Origin: DASXPG01 sp036493755
GTDB taxonomy: Bacteria; Gemmatimonadota; Gemmatimonadetes; Gemmatimonadales; JACORV01
Length of the DNA: 64,000 bases
Assembly: GCA_036493755.1 (NCBI GenBank)
Contig: DASXPG010000106.1
Span: forward strand, 1-64,000
Direction of reading: 5' to 3'
Positions 19,067-27,194 of this stretch are shown piece by piece (positions within the stretch are counted from its first letter, which is position 1; every line of letters starts with the position of its first letter). A program made the position numbers and the translations under genes. The notes under the pieces are model-generated. The model made no database searches, was not told where the DNA came from, and was given only the letters and a program-made list of their open reading frames with translations.

Positions 19067-20017
19067 CTATTCGGACCCCGGCTCGGGTGTAACGACAAGC
19101 ACCGCCGTGACTAGCAGCACCATCACCCCCAGAATGACCTCCAGCCGGATACTTCGGTGAATCGGCGCCGTTTCGCCGCTTTTGACCAGGGCTGGCCCCA
19201 GTTTGCGCCAGTTGACCGCTCCGGTCGCTGTCATGACACCAACCGCTACCAGCTTGACCACCAAGGTCAGGCCGTAGCGGCTCTGCCACAGTGCTGCCAG
19301 GCTGCCGAGGTGAAGCCACGACGCCACAATGCCGCTCAGAAGGACGAGGGAGGCGCTGGTGAGGGCCAAGGGCGAATAGGCCACTACGATCGCCGCGGCC
19401 AGAATGCCGGGCGATACCGAGGCCGGAGGATCCGATTCCCGGCTGAATCCCTTGTGCACCAGCATCAGCGACCGAAGCAACAGGATCATCGACCCCAGCC
19501 AGGCGCTCGCGCCGACCACGTGGACGATGTCGCTGGCGACCGCCAGGACCGTGAGCCGCTCGCTTCCCAGTGCATGTCCGCTCAGCGAGAGCGTCGCCGC
19601 GAGCGGCACCGCGATCAGCGCGGCGAGCAGCCAGCCGCGCCGGCCCCTCGCCGCGGCGGTATACGCCAGGGCGGCGCTGAACATCAGCAGCACCTGGCAT
19701 CCCCATACCAGGCCCCACTCGGTGTGCAGGCCAAGCGCGGTGAGCTGAGGGAAGATCGGCGAGGCATTGTCGTACAGCTCGGAGAACTGGAGCGGCAGTC
19801 GGCTGACGGATGCGAGAAGGCCGAGGCAGGCGCCCATCGTCGCGAGGCGCGCGGTGTGAATCTCCAGCGCGTCTCCGCGCCCGGAAACCGCGGTCGCCTG
19901 GCGCACCGACGCGCGGCGGAGAACCAGGAATCGAAACGCCGCCGCGCCCACGACTACGAGCACAGCGGCGAAAAGCGCCCATCGATCGACCAGGCCCGCC
20001 GGCGCGAGCGGGTTCAT
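19067..20017 (-). CDS. copD: CopD family copper-resistance membrane protein
   Basis: 316 residues from the ATG at 20017. The open frame extends into copC and is discarded there. About eight hydrophobic helices are visible. The family-typical segments include SGHALG followed by DIVHVVGASAWLGSMI, where conserved His residues face the membrane, and KLVAVGVMTATGAVNWRKLGP near the C-terminus. CopD proteins are thought to move copper across the inner membrane together with periplasmic CopC. The start lies 7 bases beyond the copC stop, so the two form an operon. Confidence 0.88.
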   Translation of the reverse strand: MNPLAPAGLVDRWALFAAVLVVVGAAAFRFLVLRRASVRQATAVSGRGDALEIHTARLATMGACLGLLASVSRLPLQFSELYDNASPIFPQLTALGLHTEWGLVWGCQVLLMFSAALAYTAAARGRRGWLLAALIAVPLAATLSLSGHALGSERLTVLAVASDIVHVVGASAWLGSMILLLRSLMLVHKGFSRESDPPASVSPGILAAAIVVAYSPLALTSASLVLLSGIVASWLHLGSLAALWQSRYGLTLVVKLVAVGVMTATGAVNWRKLGPALVKSGETAPIHRSIRLEVILGVMVLLVTAVLVVTPEPGSE

Positions 20018-20024
20018 GCCACGG

Positions 20025-20447
20025 TCAGTGCGACGCGGCCGGCGCCACCGTGAAGGCGAAGTGGCCGCTGGAGACATGACCGTCCCGCGGCATCGCTCGC
20101 CAGGTAACGGTGTAACGTCCCGCGCCAAGGTGGCCTTGAACATCGACGGCGACCGGCGAGTTGGCCGCAGCCGCCGCATACGGCTTGCCGGTCGCGACCG
20201 CATGGCCGGCGGCATCGCTGAGCCGGACCGTGCTGACGGCCAGCTGCAGGGGTTCGGTGAACCACAGCCGGATCGCCGTCGGCGCGACCTTCACGGTACT
20301 GTCGGCTCCGGGCTCGGAACGCACGAGATGAGTGTGTTTGAAAGCAAAGGCAGATAGCGACAGGTACAAACAGATCGATACAGCAAACAGGCCGAGGTTT
20401 GCTGTCTGAATCTGTCTCAACCTGTTCTTAGCTGTTGTCGTTTTCAT
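20025..20447 (-). CDS. copC: CopC family periplasmic copper-binding protein
   Basis: 140 residues. A signal peptide (hydrophobic core NLGLFAVSICLYLSLSAFAF) precedes the mature start KHTHLVRSEPGADSTV, which resembles the CopC N-terminus where His is a Cu(II) ligand. A beta-sandwich follows, with IRLWFTEPL and a C-terminal DGHVSSGHFAFTV segment supplying the conserved Asp and His. The start codon lies only 4 bases past the tRNA-Thr gene and has no Shine-Dalgarno. The signal-peptide codons fall inside an inverted repeat related to the intergenic element at 18622-18731. It is co-directional with copD. Confidence 0.88.
   Translation of the reverse strand: MKTTTAKNRLRQIQTANLGLFAVSICLYLSLSAFAFKHTHLVRSEPGADSTVKVAPTAIRLWFTEPLQLAVSTVRLSDAAGHAVATGKPYAAAAANSPVAVDVQGHLGAGRYTVTWRAMPRDGHVSSGHFAFTVAPAASH
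20361..20424. repeat. inverted repeat inside copC signal-peptide region
   Basis: Core arms ACAGCAAAC (20380-20388) and GTTTGCTGT (20397-20405) are perfect. Outer pairs CAGAT/ATCTG (20371-20375 and 20410-20414) and CAGGT/ACCTG extend the stem. GTTTGCTGTCTG is shared exactly with 18695-18706, and AATCTGTC-type units are shared too. It encodes approximately residues 9-29 of CopC. Confidence 0.7.
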
Positions 20448-20451
20448 AAGG

Positions 20452-20523
20452 AGCCACCGGTCGGAATTGAACCGACGACCGCTCGATTACGAATCGAGAG
20501 CTCTACCCCTGAGCTACGGTGGC
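20452..20523 (-). tRNA. tRNA-Thr (CGT anticodon)
   Basis: Reading the minus strand, a 7-base acceptor GCCACCG pairs with CGGTGGC. The anticodon stem is CTCGA/TCGAG with loop TTCGTAA (anticodon CGT), and the T-loop is TTCAATT. CCA is not encoded. The copC start codon follows after four bases with no visible terminator, so tRNA and copC may be co-transcribed. Confidence 0.95.
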
Positions 20524-20646
20524 GGGTGCCCTGAAGCGCACGGCCCAAAGCTAGCGGCCCGGTTTACGATCCGGTACTCCGCCGTCAGATAACGACTGGC
20601 TGACCAATTCAGCGTTTTGTGGGTACCACAGTCAGGAGGCGTTGCT

Positions 20647-20937
20647 ATGCCAAAGATCGGACTCGGTGGGGACGTTCATGCCCGTTTTGCCATTCTCGCC
20701 GGACTGGTGCGTCATGAGTACTGGCTGCATGGCGAAACGCCTGAAGATTTCGATTTCAAGGCGGACCCGGATACCATGACACTCAGCGCACTCAAGCACG
20801 ACGGCACCCGGTGTGTGTTTACCATCGATGAAGCGCGCCTTCTGGTCAGTGACCTCCATTCGCTGGCGGTGGACTTCTACAAAGCACACTGCGAGGGAAC
20901 CAGCCGGTTTTCACGCTCGGCGCGCCGGCCCGCCTAG
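20647..20937 (+). CDS. small hypothetical protein
   Basis: 96 residues from ATG 20647, preceded by AGGAGG 7 bases upstream; an ATG ten codons earlier has no such site. The protein is soluble and acidic in the middle (HGETPEDFDFKADPD), with a predicted alpha/beta pattern and a basic tail SRFSRSARRPA. No catalytic or binding motif is recognised and no family is assigned. It lies between tRNA-Thr and tRNA-Leu on the opposite strand and is probably monocistronic. Confidence 0.65.
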   Translation: MPKIGLGGDVHARFAILAGLVRHEYWLHGETPEDFDFKADPDTMTLSALKHDGTRCVFTIDEARLLVSDLHSLAVDFYKAHCEGTSRFSRSARRPA

Positions 20938-20945
20938 ATGCTCGA

Positions 20946-20980
20946 CGGCCTCCAGCTTGGCTTTGCCGCGCCGGAGGCCG
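20946..20980 (+). terminator. possible hairpin after the small hypothetical gene
   Basis: CGGCCTCC (20946-20953) pairs with GGAGGCCG (20973-20980) around a 19-base loop, starting 8 bases after the stop codon. There is no T-run, so termination is uncertain. Confidence 0.35.
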
Positions 20981-21049
20981 CCGACATCAGGTGAGGGATC
21001 GCACTCTCGTGCCGTTGCTCGAGACATTTGTTCGGGCCTGACTGCTGGA

Positions 21050-21131
21050 TGCCCTGGCTCGGATTCGAACCGAGACGCCTTTCGGCACCACCCCCTCAAG
21101 ATGGCGTGTCTACCAGTTTCACCACCAGGGC
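21050..21131 (-). tRNA. tRNA-Leu (GAG anticodon)
   Basis: Minus strand: acceptor GCCCTGG/CCAGGGC, anticodon stem CCATC/GGTGG with loop TTGAGGG (anticodon GAG), and a long variable arm TGCCGAAAGGCG typical of class II tRNAs. The T-arm is CTCGG-TTCGAAT-CCGAG. CCA is not encoded. The adjacent upstream gene is sod, on the same strand, 15 bases away. Confidence 0.95.
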
Positions 21132-21146
21132 ATGGGGCCCGGAAAA

Positions 21147-21758
21147 TTAGGCGGTCTGGAAGTTTTTCTCCACCTCATCCCAGTTCACCACATTCCACCA
21201 CGCGGCGACATAGTCGGGACGCTTGTTCTGGTACTTGAGGTAGTAGGCATGCTCCCAGACGTCGAGTCCGAGGATCGCCTTCTTCCCTTCCATCGCCGGA
21301 TTGTCCTGGTTCGGCGTGTTGGTGATCGCGAGTTTCGCCCCGTCCTTCACCAGCCAGACCCAGCCCGACCCGAAACGACCCGCGGCCGCGGCGGCCCACT
21401 GCTCCTTGAATTTGTCGAAGGAAGTGAACGAGCTGTCGATCGCCTGGGCCACGTTCCCCTTGGGGGCGCCGCCCCCGCCTTTCTTCATCAGCGTCCAGAA
21501 GGCGCTGTGATTCCAGTGTCCGCCGCCGTTGTTACGGACGGCGCCGCGGATGGCTTCGGGCACGGCATTGAGATCGGCGAGGATTTCGGTGAGGCCCTTC
21601 TTCTGCAGTGCGGGCGCCTTTTCGAGCGCCTCGTTGAGCTTGGTGACGTAGGTGCCGTGGTGCTTGTCGTGATGAATGGTCATCGTCTGCGCATCGATGT
21701 GCGGCTCGAGGGCGGCGGCATCGTACGGCAGCGGTGGGAGCGTGAAAGGGTACGGCAT
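21147..21758 (-). CDS. sodA: superoxide dismutase, Mn/Fe family (probably Mn type)
   Basis: 203 residues from the ATG at 21758, which has GAGGA 7 bases upstream; a longer in-frame start is unsupported. It converts superoxide to oxygen and hydrogen peroxide. Metal ligands are visible: His29 in TIHHDKHHGTYV, His in GGHWNHSAFW, and Asp and His in GLDVWEHAYY. The GGH before WNH and the Gln in TPNQDNP are usual in manganese enzymes, so the Mn form is favoured but a cambialistic enzyme is possible. There is no signal peptide. Its 3' end lies 15 bases from tRNA-Leu. Confidence 0.95.
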   Translation of the reverse strand: MPYPFTLPPLPYDAAALEPHIDAQTMTIHHDKHHGTYVTKLNEALEKAPALQKKGLTEILADLNAVPEAIRGAVRNNGGGHWNHSAFWTLMKKGGGGAPKGNVAQAIDSSFTSFDKFKEQWAAAAAGRFGSGWVWLVKDGAKLAITNTPNQDNPAMEGKKAILGLDVWEHAYYLKYQNKRPDYVAAWWNVVNWDEVEKNFQTA

Positions 21759-21843
21759 TTCGTGTCCTCGGTTGATGATGTCGAATTGCGGGACAACGGG
21801 TGAAGTGTAGAACCGTGCCCCGCAATCCGCCATCACAACCGGA

Positions 21844-22482
21844 TCAGCCCGGTTCGCCGGCCTCGAGACTGGCCAGCTGCGGCTCCATGTGGGTTTCGAA
21901 GCAGCTCGGGCAGATGCCGTGGCTGAAGGTCACCCCGTAGCGCGCCACGTATTGATCGAGGCGCTGCCAGTAGTCGTCGTCGTGACGTACGCTGTGGCAA
22001 TAGGAGCAGATGGGCAGCAAGGCCTCGAGCCGCTCGACATTGGCCAGCGCTTCCTGCAGCTCGGCGACCCGCTCGTGGAGCTGGTTCTCGAGCCGCACCA
22101 CCCGCGCTGCCACGCAGAGCCGCGCCCGCAGCTCGCGGTCATCGCAGGGCTTGGTGATGAAGTCGTCGGCGCCGGAATTGAGTCCTTCGGCCACGTTCGC
22201 AGCACCGCCGCGCGCGGTCAACAGGATGAGATAGCGCCCCATCGACATTGCGCTCGAGCTGATCCGGCGGCACACCTCGGGCCCGTTCATCTCCGGCATC
22301 ATCCAGTCGAGCAGCGCAATGCTCGGGGCGTTGGGACCTCGCAACGCTTCGAGCGCGGCGACACCGTCCTCGACGGTAACGACGTCGAAGCCCCAGCTGG
22401 CGAGCCGTTCAGCGAGAATGAGTCGCACCGTCGGATCGTCGTCGGCGACGAGCACCCGGACGGCATCTACGATCGCAGCCAT
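21844..22482 (-). CDS. response regulator with C-terminal zinc-ribbon-like domain
   Basis: 212 residues from the ATG at 22482, preceded by AGAGGAGG. Residues about 8-125 are a receiver domain: the acidic pocket is ADDD, the phosphoacceptor Asp lies in ALLDWMMPEM, and the conserved Lys in FITKPCDD. A coiled linker (RLENQLHERVAELQEALANVERL) leads to a short domain with ICSYC and GICPSC Cys pairs and an intervening Trp-Gln-Tyr segment, as also found at the ends of some sensor proteins. It has no DNA-binding domain, so it likely acts by protein contact. No cognate kinase is adjacent. Confidence 0.88.
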   Translation of the reverse strand: MAAIVDAVRVLVADDDPTVRLILAERLASWGFDVVTVEDGVAALEALRGPNAPSIALLDWMMPEMNGPEVCRRISSSAMSMGRYLILLTARGGAANVAEGLNSGADDFITKPCDDRELRARLCVAARVVRLENQLHERVAELQEALANVERLEALLPICSYCHSVRHDDDYWQRLDQYVARYGVTFSHGICPSCFETHMEPQLASLEAGEPG

Positions 22483-22596
22483 ACAAAGCCTCCTCTGGTC
22501 ATGTTCTGCATCACGCGAACAAGGATGCCCAGAAGGCCGCGACCGGTCGGTAGGCAAGAATGAAGGCCGCCCGTAGGGAGGGCCCTACAGCACGGG

Positions 22597-23469
22597 TCAG
22601 CGCCCCAGCTTCTCCCGGAAGAAGGCGATGGTGCGGGGCCAGGCGGCCTGCGACGCCCGCAGGTTGGCGCCATCGCGATCGGCCTGAGCCCGGAGAAATC
22701 CGTGGCCGGCGCCTTCGAACAGAGTCGCATCAAACGGCTTGTGGAGCCGGGCCATTTCACGCTGCGCCGGCGGCACCGATGCATCCACACGGGCATCATC
22801 GCCGCCATAGAAACCGAGCACCGGGGCGCTGATGCGTCCCAACGAGGCGCTGTCGGGCGTAGGTGCGCCGTAGTACACCACCGCGGCTTTGTTGCCTCCC
22901 ATCGAATACGCGGCCGCGAAGCTCTGGCCGCCGCCCCAGCAGAAACCCACCGTGCCGAAGATCGGCCGAGCGGCGGGAAGCCCGGTGCCGTAACGCGCCG
23001 CGGACATCAGCCGCCGGTTGATCTGGTCCTGCGAGAGCGTGCGGATCAACGCGACCGCGCCCTGGCGGTCGACCGATTCGGTGCCGCCACCGTTAGGCCC
23101 GTGCCCGGTCAGCAGGTCGGGCGCCACGGCGATATAGCCCTCGGCAGCGAGCTGGTCGGCAACGCCGCGGATCCAGTCGGAGAGCCCGAAGACCTCGTGG
23201 ATCACCACCACGACCGGCGCCTTGTCGCGTCGCTCGGGATAGGAGACCCACATCCGGACGCTGTCGCCGCCTCCGGCGTCGATCTTCACGTATTCACCGT
23301 GGCGGGGTGAGGCGTTGAGGCGGTCGACCGCACCGGCCTCATCGGCGGGGAGTTGCTGAGCTGGCGCCGACCGGGCGGTGTGCGCACACCCGACAACGGC
23401 GAGGGCCGGCAGTACCCGCAGCAACAGGCTGCGGCAACTGTGGCGACGGAGGCGACGGTTGGCTGTCAT
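22597..23469 (-). CDS. dienelactone hydrolase family lipoprotein
   Basis: 290 residues. The start has Arg residues followed by a hydrophobic stretch and a lipobox (AVVGC, Cys28), so it is probably a membrane-anchored periplasmic lipoprotein. The alpha/beta-hydrolase fold carries the DLH-type triad: Cys177 in GFCWGGG, an Asp at 224-225 in GGDDARV, and His256 in GAGHGF, with Glu92 in VIHEVFGLSD. Family members hydrolyse small esters or lactones; the substrate cannot be predicted. It ends about 115 bases upstream of the response regulator, on the same strand. Confidence 0.88.
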   Translation of the reverse strand: MTANRRLRRHSCRSLLLRVLPALAVVGCAHTARSAPAQQLPADEAGAVDRLNASPRHGEYVKIDAGGGDSVRMWVSYPERRDKAPVVVVIHEVFGLSDWIRGVADQLAAEGYIAVAPDLLTGHGPNGGGTESVDRQGAVALIRTLSQDQINRRLMSAARYGTGLPAARPIFGTVGFCWGGGQSFAAAYSMGGNKAAVVYYGAPTPDSASLGRISAPVLGFYGGDDARVDASVPPAQREMARLHKPFDATLFEGAGHGFLRAQADRDGANLRASQAAWPRTIAFFREKLGR

Positions 23470-23547
23470 CAGTGAAACCTGCCTTTCGAGCAGAGCGTAC
23501 GCCAGTTAGACGCTCTCGCCCTCCTTACGCCGCCAGGAGCTGTCCCG

Positions 23548-25980
23548 ATGCGCAACTTCGTCACCGACCTCCGCTACGGCCTTCGGATGCTGCTCAAGCA
23601 TCCCGGACTCGCGACCATCTCGGTCACCGCCCTGGCGCTGGGCATCGGGCTCACGGCCATGATGTGGAGCATCGTCTACGGCGCGCTCATGCGCGACATG
23701 CCTTTCGAGCGCGGCCAGGACCTGGTGTACGTGCGGCGCTACCGGCCGGATCGCGGGCCCAACAACAACATGTCCATGCCGGTCCACGACTACGAGGCGT
23801 ACCGCGCGGGCCAGCACGCTTTCGAGGACATGGCCTCGTGGTACGAGGGCACGGTCAACGTGAGCGGCATCGAAGGGCGTCCCGAACGATTTACCGGCGG
23901 CTTCATCACTCCGTCGGCCTTCCGCCTTCTGCGGCTGCCCCCGCGGCTCGGCCGCGCCTTCACCGACGACGACAACAAGGCCGGCGCGCCCAATGTGGCG
24001 ATGATTTCCTGGGACCTGTGGCAGGAACGCTTCGGCGGCGACAGCGCGATCATCGGCAAGACGCTGCGCGCCAACGGCATCTCCGAAGAAATCGTGGGCG
24101 TCATGCCGCGCGGTTTCCTGTTCCCCAACGCCTCGAAGCTGTGGCTCCCGCTGCGCATGAACGCGACGACCCAGCAGCCGTGGGCGTCGGGCACGTGGCT
24201 GGAATCGATGGGGCGCCTCAAACCCGGCGCCACGATAGCCCAGGTGCGCGCCGAGCTGGGGATCGTGGCGGCGCGGCTGGCGCAGGAGCATCCCAAAGAG
24301 AACACGGGTATCGCGCCGCTGGTCCAGACACCGAACCAGTACCTGGTGCCCGAGGGACCGCGGACCATGCTGTGGACCATGCTGGGCGCGGTCTTCGGCG
24401 TGCTGCTGCTGGCCTGCTCCAACGTCGCCAATCTGCTGTTGGCGCGGGCGGCCATGCGCAGCAAGGAAGTCGCCATCCGCACGGCGCTGGGCGCGAGCCG
24501 CGCGCGGGTGATCGGGCAACTGCTCACCGAAGCGCTGGTGATCTCCCTCATCGGCTCGGTGATCGGCATCGGCATTGCGGCGGTGGGGGTTCGCTGGTTC
24601 AACCACGCACTGCTCCAGACCCAGCTTCCTTTCTGGGTGAAAATCACGGTTGATCCTCCGATCCTGCTCTTCGTGCTCCTGGTCAGCGTGCTGGCCGCGG
24701 TGATCAGCGGCGTGGTACCGGCGCTCCAGGCGACCAACGCAAAAATCCACGACGTCCTCAAGGACGAGGGTCGCGGGAGCTCCAGCCTGCGGCTGGGCCG
24801 GTTCAGCAAGGGGCTGGTAGTGCTGGAGCTCGCGCTCGCGGGCGGATTGCTGGTGGCGGCGGGATTCATGATCCAGAGCGTCATCCAGCGATCGCACTTC
24901 GACTACGGTGTGAGAACGTCGAATGTGCTCACCGCCCGCGCCGGTTTGTTCGAAACGACCTACCCCGACTCGGCCAGCCACGCGAAGTTCTGGCGCGATC
25001 TCGAAGTGCGCATGCAGCAGCTGCCGGCCAACAACGGCGCCGCGCTGATGACCGCTCTTCCGGGACTCTTCGGCGGCAACGGCGGCACCTTTGCCGTCGA
25101 AGGCAAGACCTACGCCACCGACCGCGATTACCCCGAGACCCGTTCGGTCGCGGTCTCACCATCGTACTTCGCGCTGTTCAAGCTTCAATCAGTGGAAGGC
25201 CGGCTGCTGACGGAGAACGACAACGGCGCCACCGCGCAGGTCGCGGTGGTAACGCGCGGTTTCGCGCTCAAACACTTCCCGGGACAGTCGCCCCTCGGCA
25301 AGCGGCTGCGTTTCGGGGACGCCGAATCCACGCAGCCCTGGCTGACGATCGTGGGCGTGATTCCGGACGTCTGGTACGACGGGACCAACGACACGCCGGC
25401 CCGGACGGTCGTGCTGACGTCCATTTACCAGGGCGACTATCGGTTCCTGTCGATCGCGATCGGCGCGCCGAGCAATCCGACGGGATTCACCGGCCCGCTT
25501 CAGATGGCGGTGCTCGGCGTGGATCGCGACCAGCCGGTCTACTTCGTCCGCACCCTCGATGAAGCCATCGCCGCCAACGGCTGGTTCTACACGGTATTCG
25601 GCGACCTTTTCGCGAGCTTCGGCGCCGCCGCGCTGTTCCTCGCGATGATCGGGGTCTATGGCGTGATGTCGTTCGCGGTAACGCGCCGGACGCCGGAGAT
25701 CGGCGTCCGCATGGCGCTGGGCGCCGGCACGAAGGACGTGCTGCGGCTCTTCCTGCAGCAGGGCACGATCCAGATCGCCATTGGCCTGCTGCTCGGCGCG
25801 GCATTGGCCTTCGGCATTTCGCGCGGCCTGACGTCCGTTCTCTTCCAGGTGGACATCAACAACGGGCTGATGTACGGGGGCGTTTCGGCGGCGCTGGCGC
25901 TGAGCGGCTTCGTCGCGATCCTCATTCCGTCATTGCGCGCGACCCGCGTAGACCCGCTGAGCGCGCTGAGATACGACTAG
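23548..25980 (+). CDS. ADOP family ABC permease, solitary copy
   Basis: 810 residues with AGGAG 9 bases before the ATG. It has the same fold as the array genes but is a divergent subtype: the first helix reads ALALGIGLTAMMWSIVYGALMRDMPF, block one has LACSNVANLLLARAAMRSKEVAIRTALGA, block two GVYGVMSFAVTRRTPEIGVRMALGA, and the end is RVDPLSALRYD. There is no neighbouring ATPase or adaptor, so it is a true orphan that may borrow the ATPase of the array 8 kb away. It is divergent from the DLH gene across a 78-base gap and ends at a hairpin. Confidence 0.92.
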   Translation: MRNFVTDLRYGLRMLLKHPGLATISVTALALGIGLTAMMWSIVYGALMRDMPFERGQDLVYVRRYRPDRGPNNNMSMPVHDYEAYRAGQHAFEDMASWYEGTVNVSGIEGRPERFTGGFITPSAFRLLRLPPRLGRAFTDDDNKAGAPNVAMISWDLWQERFGGDSAIIGKTLRANGISEEIVGVMPRGFLFPNASKLWLPLRMNATTQQPWASGTWLESMGRLKPGATIAQVRAELGIVAARLAQEHPKENTGIAPLVQTPNQYLVPEGPRTMLWTMLGAVFGVLLLACSNVANLLLARAAMRSKEVAIRTALGASRARVIGQLLTEALVISLIGSVIGIGIAAVGVRWFNHALLQTQLPFWVKITVDPPILLFVLLVSVLAAVISGVVPALQATNAKIHDVLKDEGRGSSSLRLGRFSKGLVVLELALAGGLLVAAGFMIQSVIQRSHFDYGVRTSNVLTARAGLFETTYPDSASHAKFWRDLEVRMQQLPANNGAALMTALPGLFGGNGGTFAVEGKTYATDRDYPETRSVAVSPSYFALFKLQSVEGRLLTENDNGATAQVAVVTRGFALKHFPGQSPLGKRLRFGDAESTQPWLTIVGVIPDVWYDGTNDTPARTVVLTSIYQGDYRFLSIAIGAPSNPTGFTGPLQMAVLGVDRDQPVYFVRTLDEAIAANGWFYTVFGDLFASFGAAALFLAMIGVYGVMSFAVTRRTPEIGVRMALGAGTKDVLRLFLQQGTIQIAIGLLLGAALAFGISRGLTSVLFQVDINNGLMYGGVSAALALSGFVAILIPSLRATRVDPLSALRYD

Positions 25981-26042
25981 AGGAGAGAGGAGCGGGAAGA
26001 GCGCTGACTGCGCGCATCGCTCCTCTTTCCCCTCTCCTCTCT
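25981..26042. terminator. imperfect inverted repeat between convergent genes
   Basis: A purine-rich left arm (about 25981-26003, GGAGAGAGGAGCGGGAAGAG) faces a pyrimidine-rich right arm (about 26018-26042) that is largely its reverse complement. It fills the gap between the permease stop and the convergent EVE-domain gene, as expected for a shared terminator. No T-run is present. Confidence 0.5.
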
Positions 26043-26044
26043 CC

Positions 26045-26431
26045 CTACCCAGTCAGTCTCACCCACTGTTCCGGCGTCGCGGGAATCACCGATAGCCGCG
26101 GCTGCCTGACGAGGGGCGAGTCCCCGAACTCGTCCATGCCGCGAATCTCGGCCAGCGTCACCGGCGCGAGTTTCCGGCCGGCTTTCAGATCCACCACGGT
26201 GAGCTTGCTGTCCTTGGGATCGGCGTACGGCGCCGAGACAACGGTCGCGGTGCCGACAACAGCCTTCTCGGCGCCGGTGTGGTAGATGGCGACCTGGTCG
26301 TCCTTCGTCATCGCCTTGATGTTGCGCAGCGCCACCGGATTGGTGACGCCGTCCCAGCGCGCCGTGCCCGCGCGCACCAAATCGTCAAACGAGTAGGTCG
26401 ACGGCTCGGTCTTCAGCACCCAGTGCGCCAT
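26045..26431 (-). CDS. EVE domain-containing protein
   Basis: 128 residues from the ATG at 26431, chosen over one nine codons upstream because GGAGG lies 6 bases before it. The sequence MAHWVLKTEPSTYSFDDL and the following TRWDGV-type segment (ARWDGVTNPVALRNI, then GDQ-like KDDQVAIYHTG) are the hallmarks of EVE domains, small PUA-related folds that bind modified bases in DNA or RNA. The protein is a stand-alone domain with no nuclease fused. It is divergent from the DUF72 gene with 52 bases between starts. Confidence 0.9.
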   Translation of the reverse strand: MAHWVLKTEPSTYSFDDLVRAGTARWDGVTNPVALRNIKAMTKDDQVAIYHTGAEKAVVGTATVVSAPYADPKDSKLTVVDLKAGRKLAPVTLAEIRGMDEFGDSPLVRQPRLSVIPATPEQWVRLTG

Positions 26432-26483
26432 ATCCGCCCTCCCTCCGATATCATTCACGCACGATACCGAGGAAAGCGAAACG

Positions 26484-27194
26484 ATGAAAGTGCGGGCCGG
26501 GACCAGTGGATACGCCTACAAGGAGTGGAAGGGGAGTTTCTACCCCGCCGATCTCAAGTCTGACGCCTTTCTGCCTTACTATGCCGAGCATTTCGACACC
26601 GTCGAGATCAACAATACGTTCTATCGCATGCCCACCACCACACTTCTCGAGCAGTGGGCGGCGCAGGTTCCCGCGAGCTTCTGCTTCGTGCTCAAGGCGC
26701 CGATGCGGCTCACGCACCGCAAACGCCTGAAGGAGTGCGGCGAGGACCTGAAGTTCTTCGTCGACACGGCGCGCAGCCTCGGCGGGCAGCTCGGCCCCAC
26801 GCTGATTCAGCTGCCGCCCAACATGAAGAAGGATCTGCCGAGGCTCCAGGACTTCCTCACGCTGTTGCCGCAGGGATGGCGCGCCGCGTTCGAGTTCCGG
26901 CACCAGTCCTGGTTCGACGACGACATCTACAGCCTGCTGCGCCAGCACGATGCCGCGCTGGTGGCGGCCGAAACCGATCCGGAGGAGACGCCGCTCGACG
27001 TGCCGTTCGTCCCGACGGCGAGTTGGGGGTATATGAGACTCCGGCGCAAAGCCTACGAGCCGGGCGCGCTGCTCGAGTGGGCGAAGCGGATCACGAGCAC
27101 CGCGTGGGATGATGCGTTCGTATTCTTCAAGCACGAGGACGAGGGCACCGGGCCGCGCCTCGCCGCTGAATTCCTGAGGATTCTGAAATCGTGA
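26484..27194 (+). CDS. DUF72 family protein (YecE-like)
   Basis: 236 residues with a TIM-barrel-like pattern. Diagnostic motifs are GTSGYAYKEWKGSFYP at the start, VEINNTFYRMP near residue 40, and the C-terminal AFVFFKHEDEG where most homologues have Tyr-Phe-Asn-Asn. The biochemical role of DUF72 is not established. Its last bases overlap the MscS gene start (GTGA/TGATG), so the two are co-expressed. Confidence 0.88.
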   Translation: MKVRAGTSGYAYKEWKGSFYPADLKSDAFLPYYAEHFDTVEINNTFYRMPTTTLLEQWAAQVPASFCFVLKAPMRLTHRKRLKECGEDLKFFVDTARSLGGQLGPTLIQLPPNMKKDLPRLQDFLTLLPQGWRAAFEFRHQSWFDDDIYSLLRQHDAALVAAETDPEETPLDVPFVPTASWGYMRLRRKAYEPGALLEWAKRITSTAWDDAFVFFKHEDEGTGPRLAAEFLRILKS

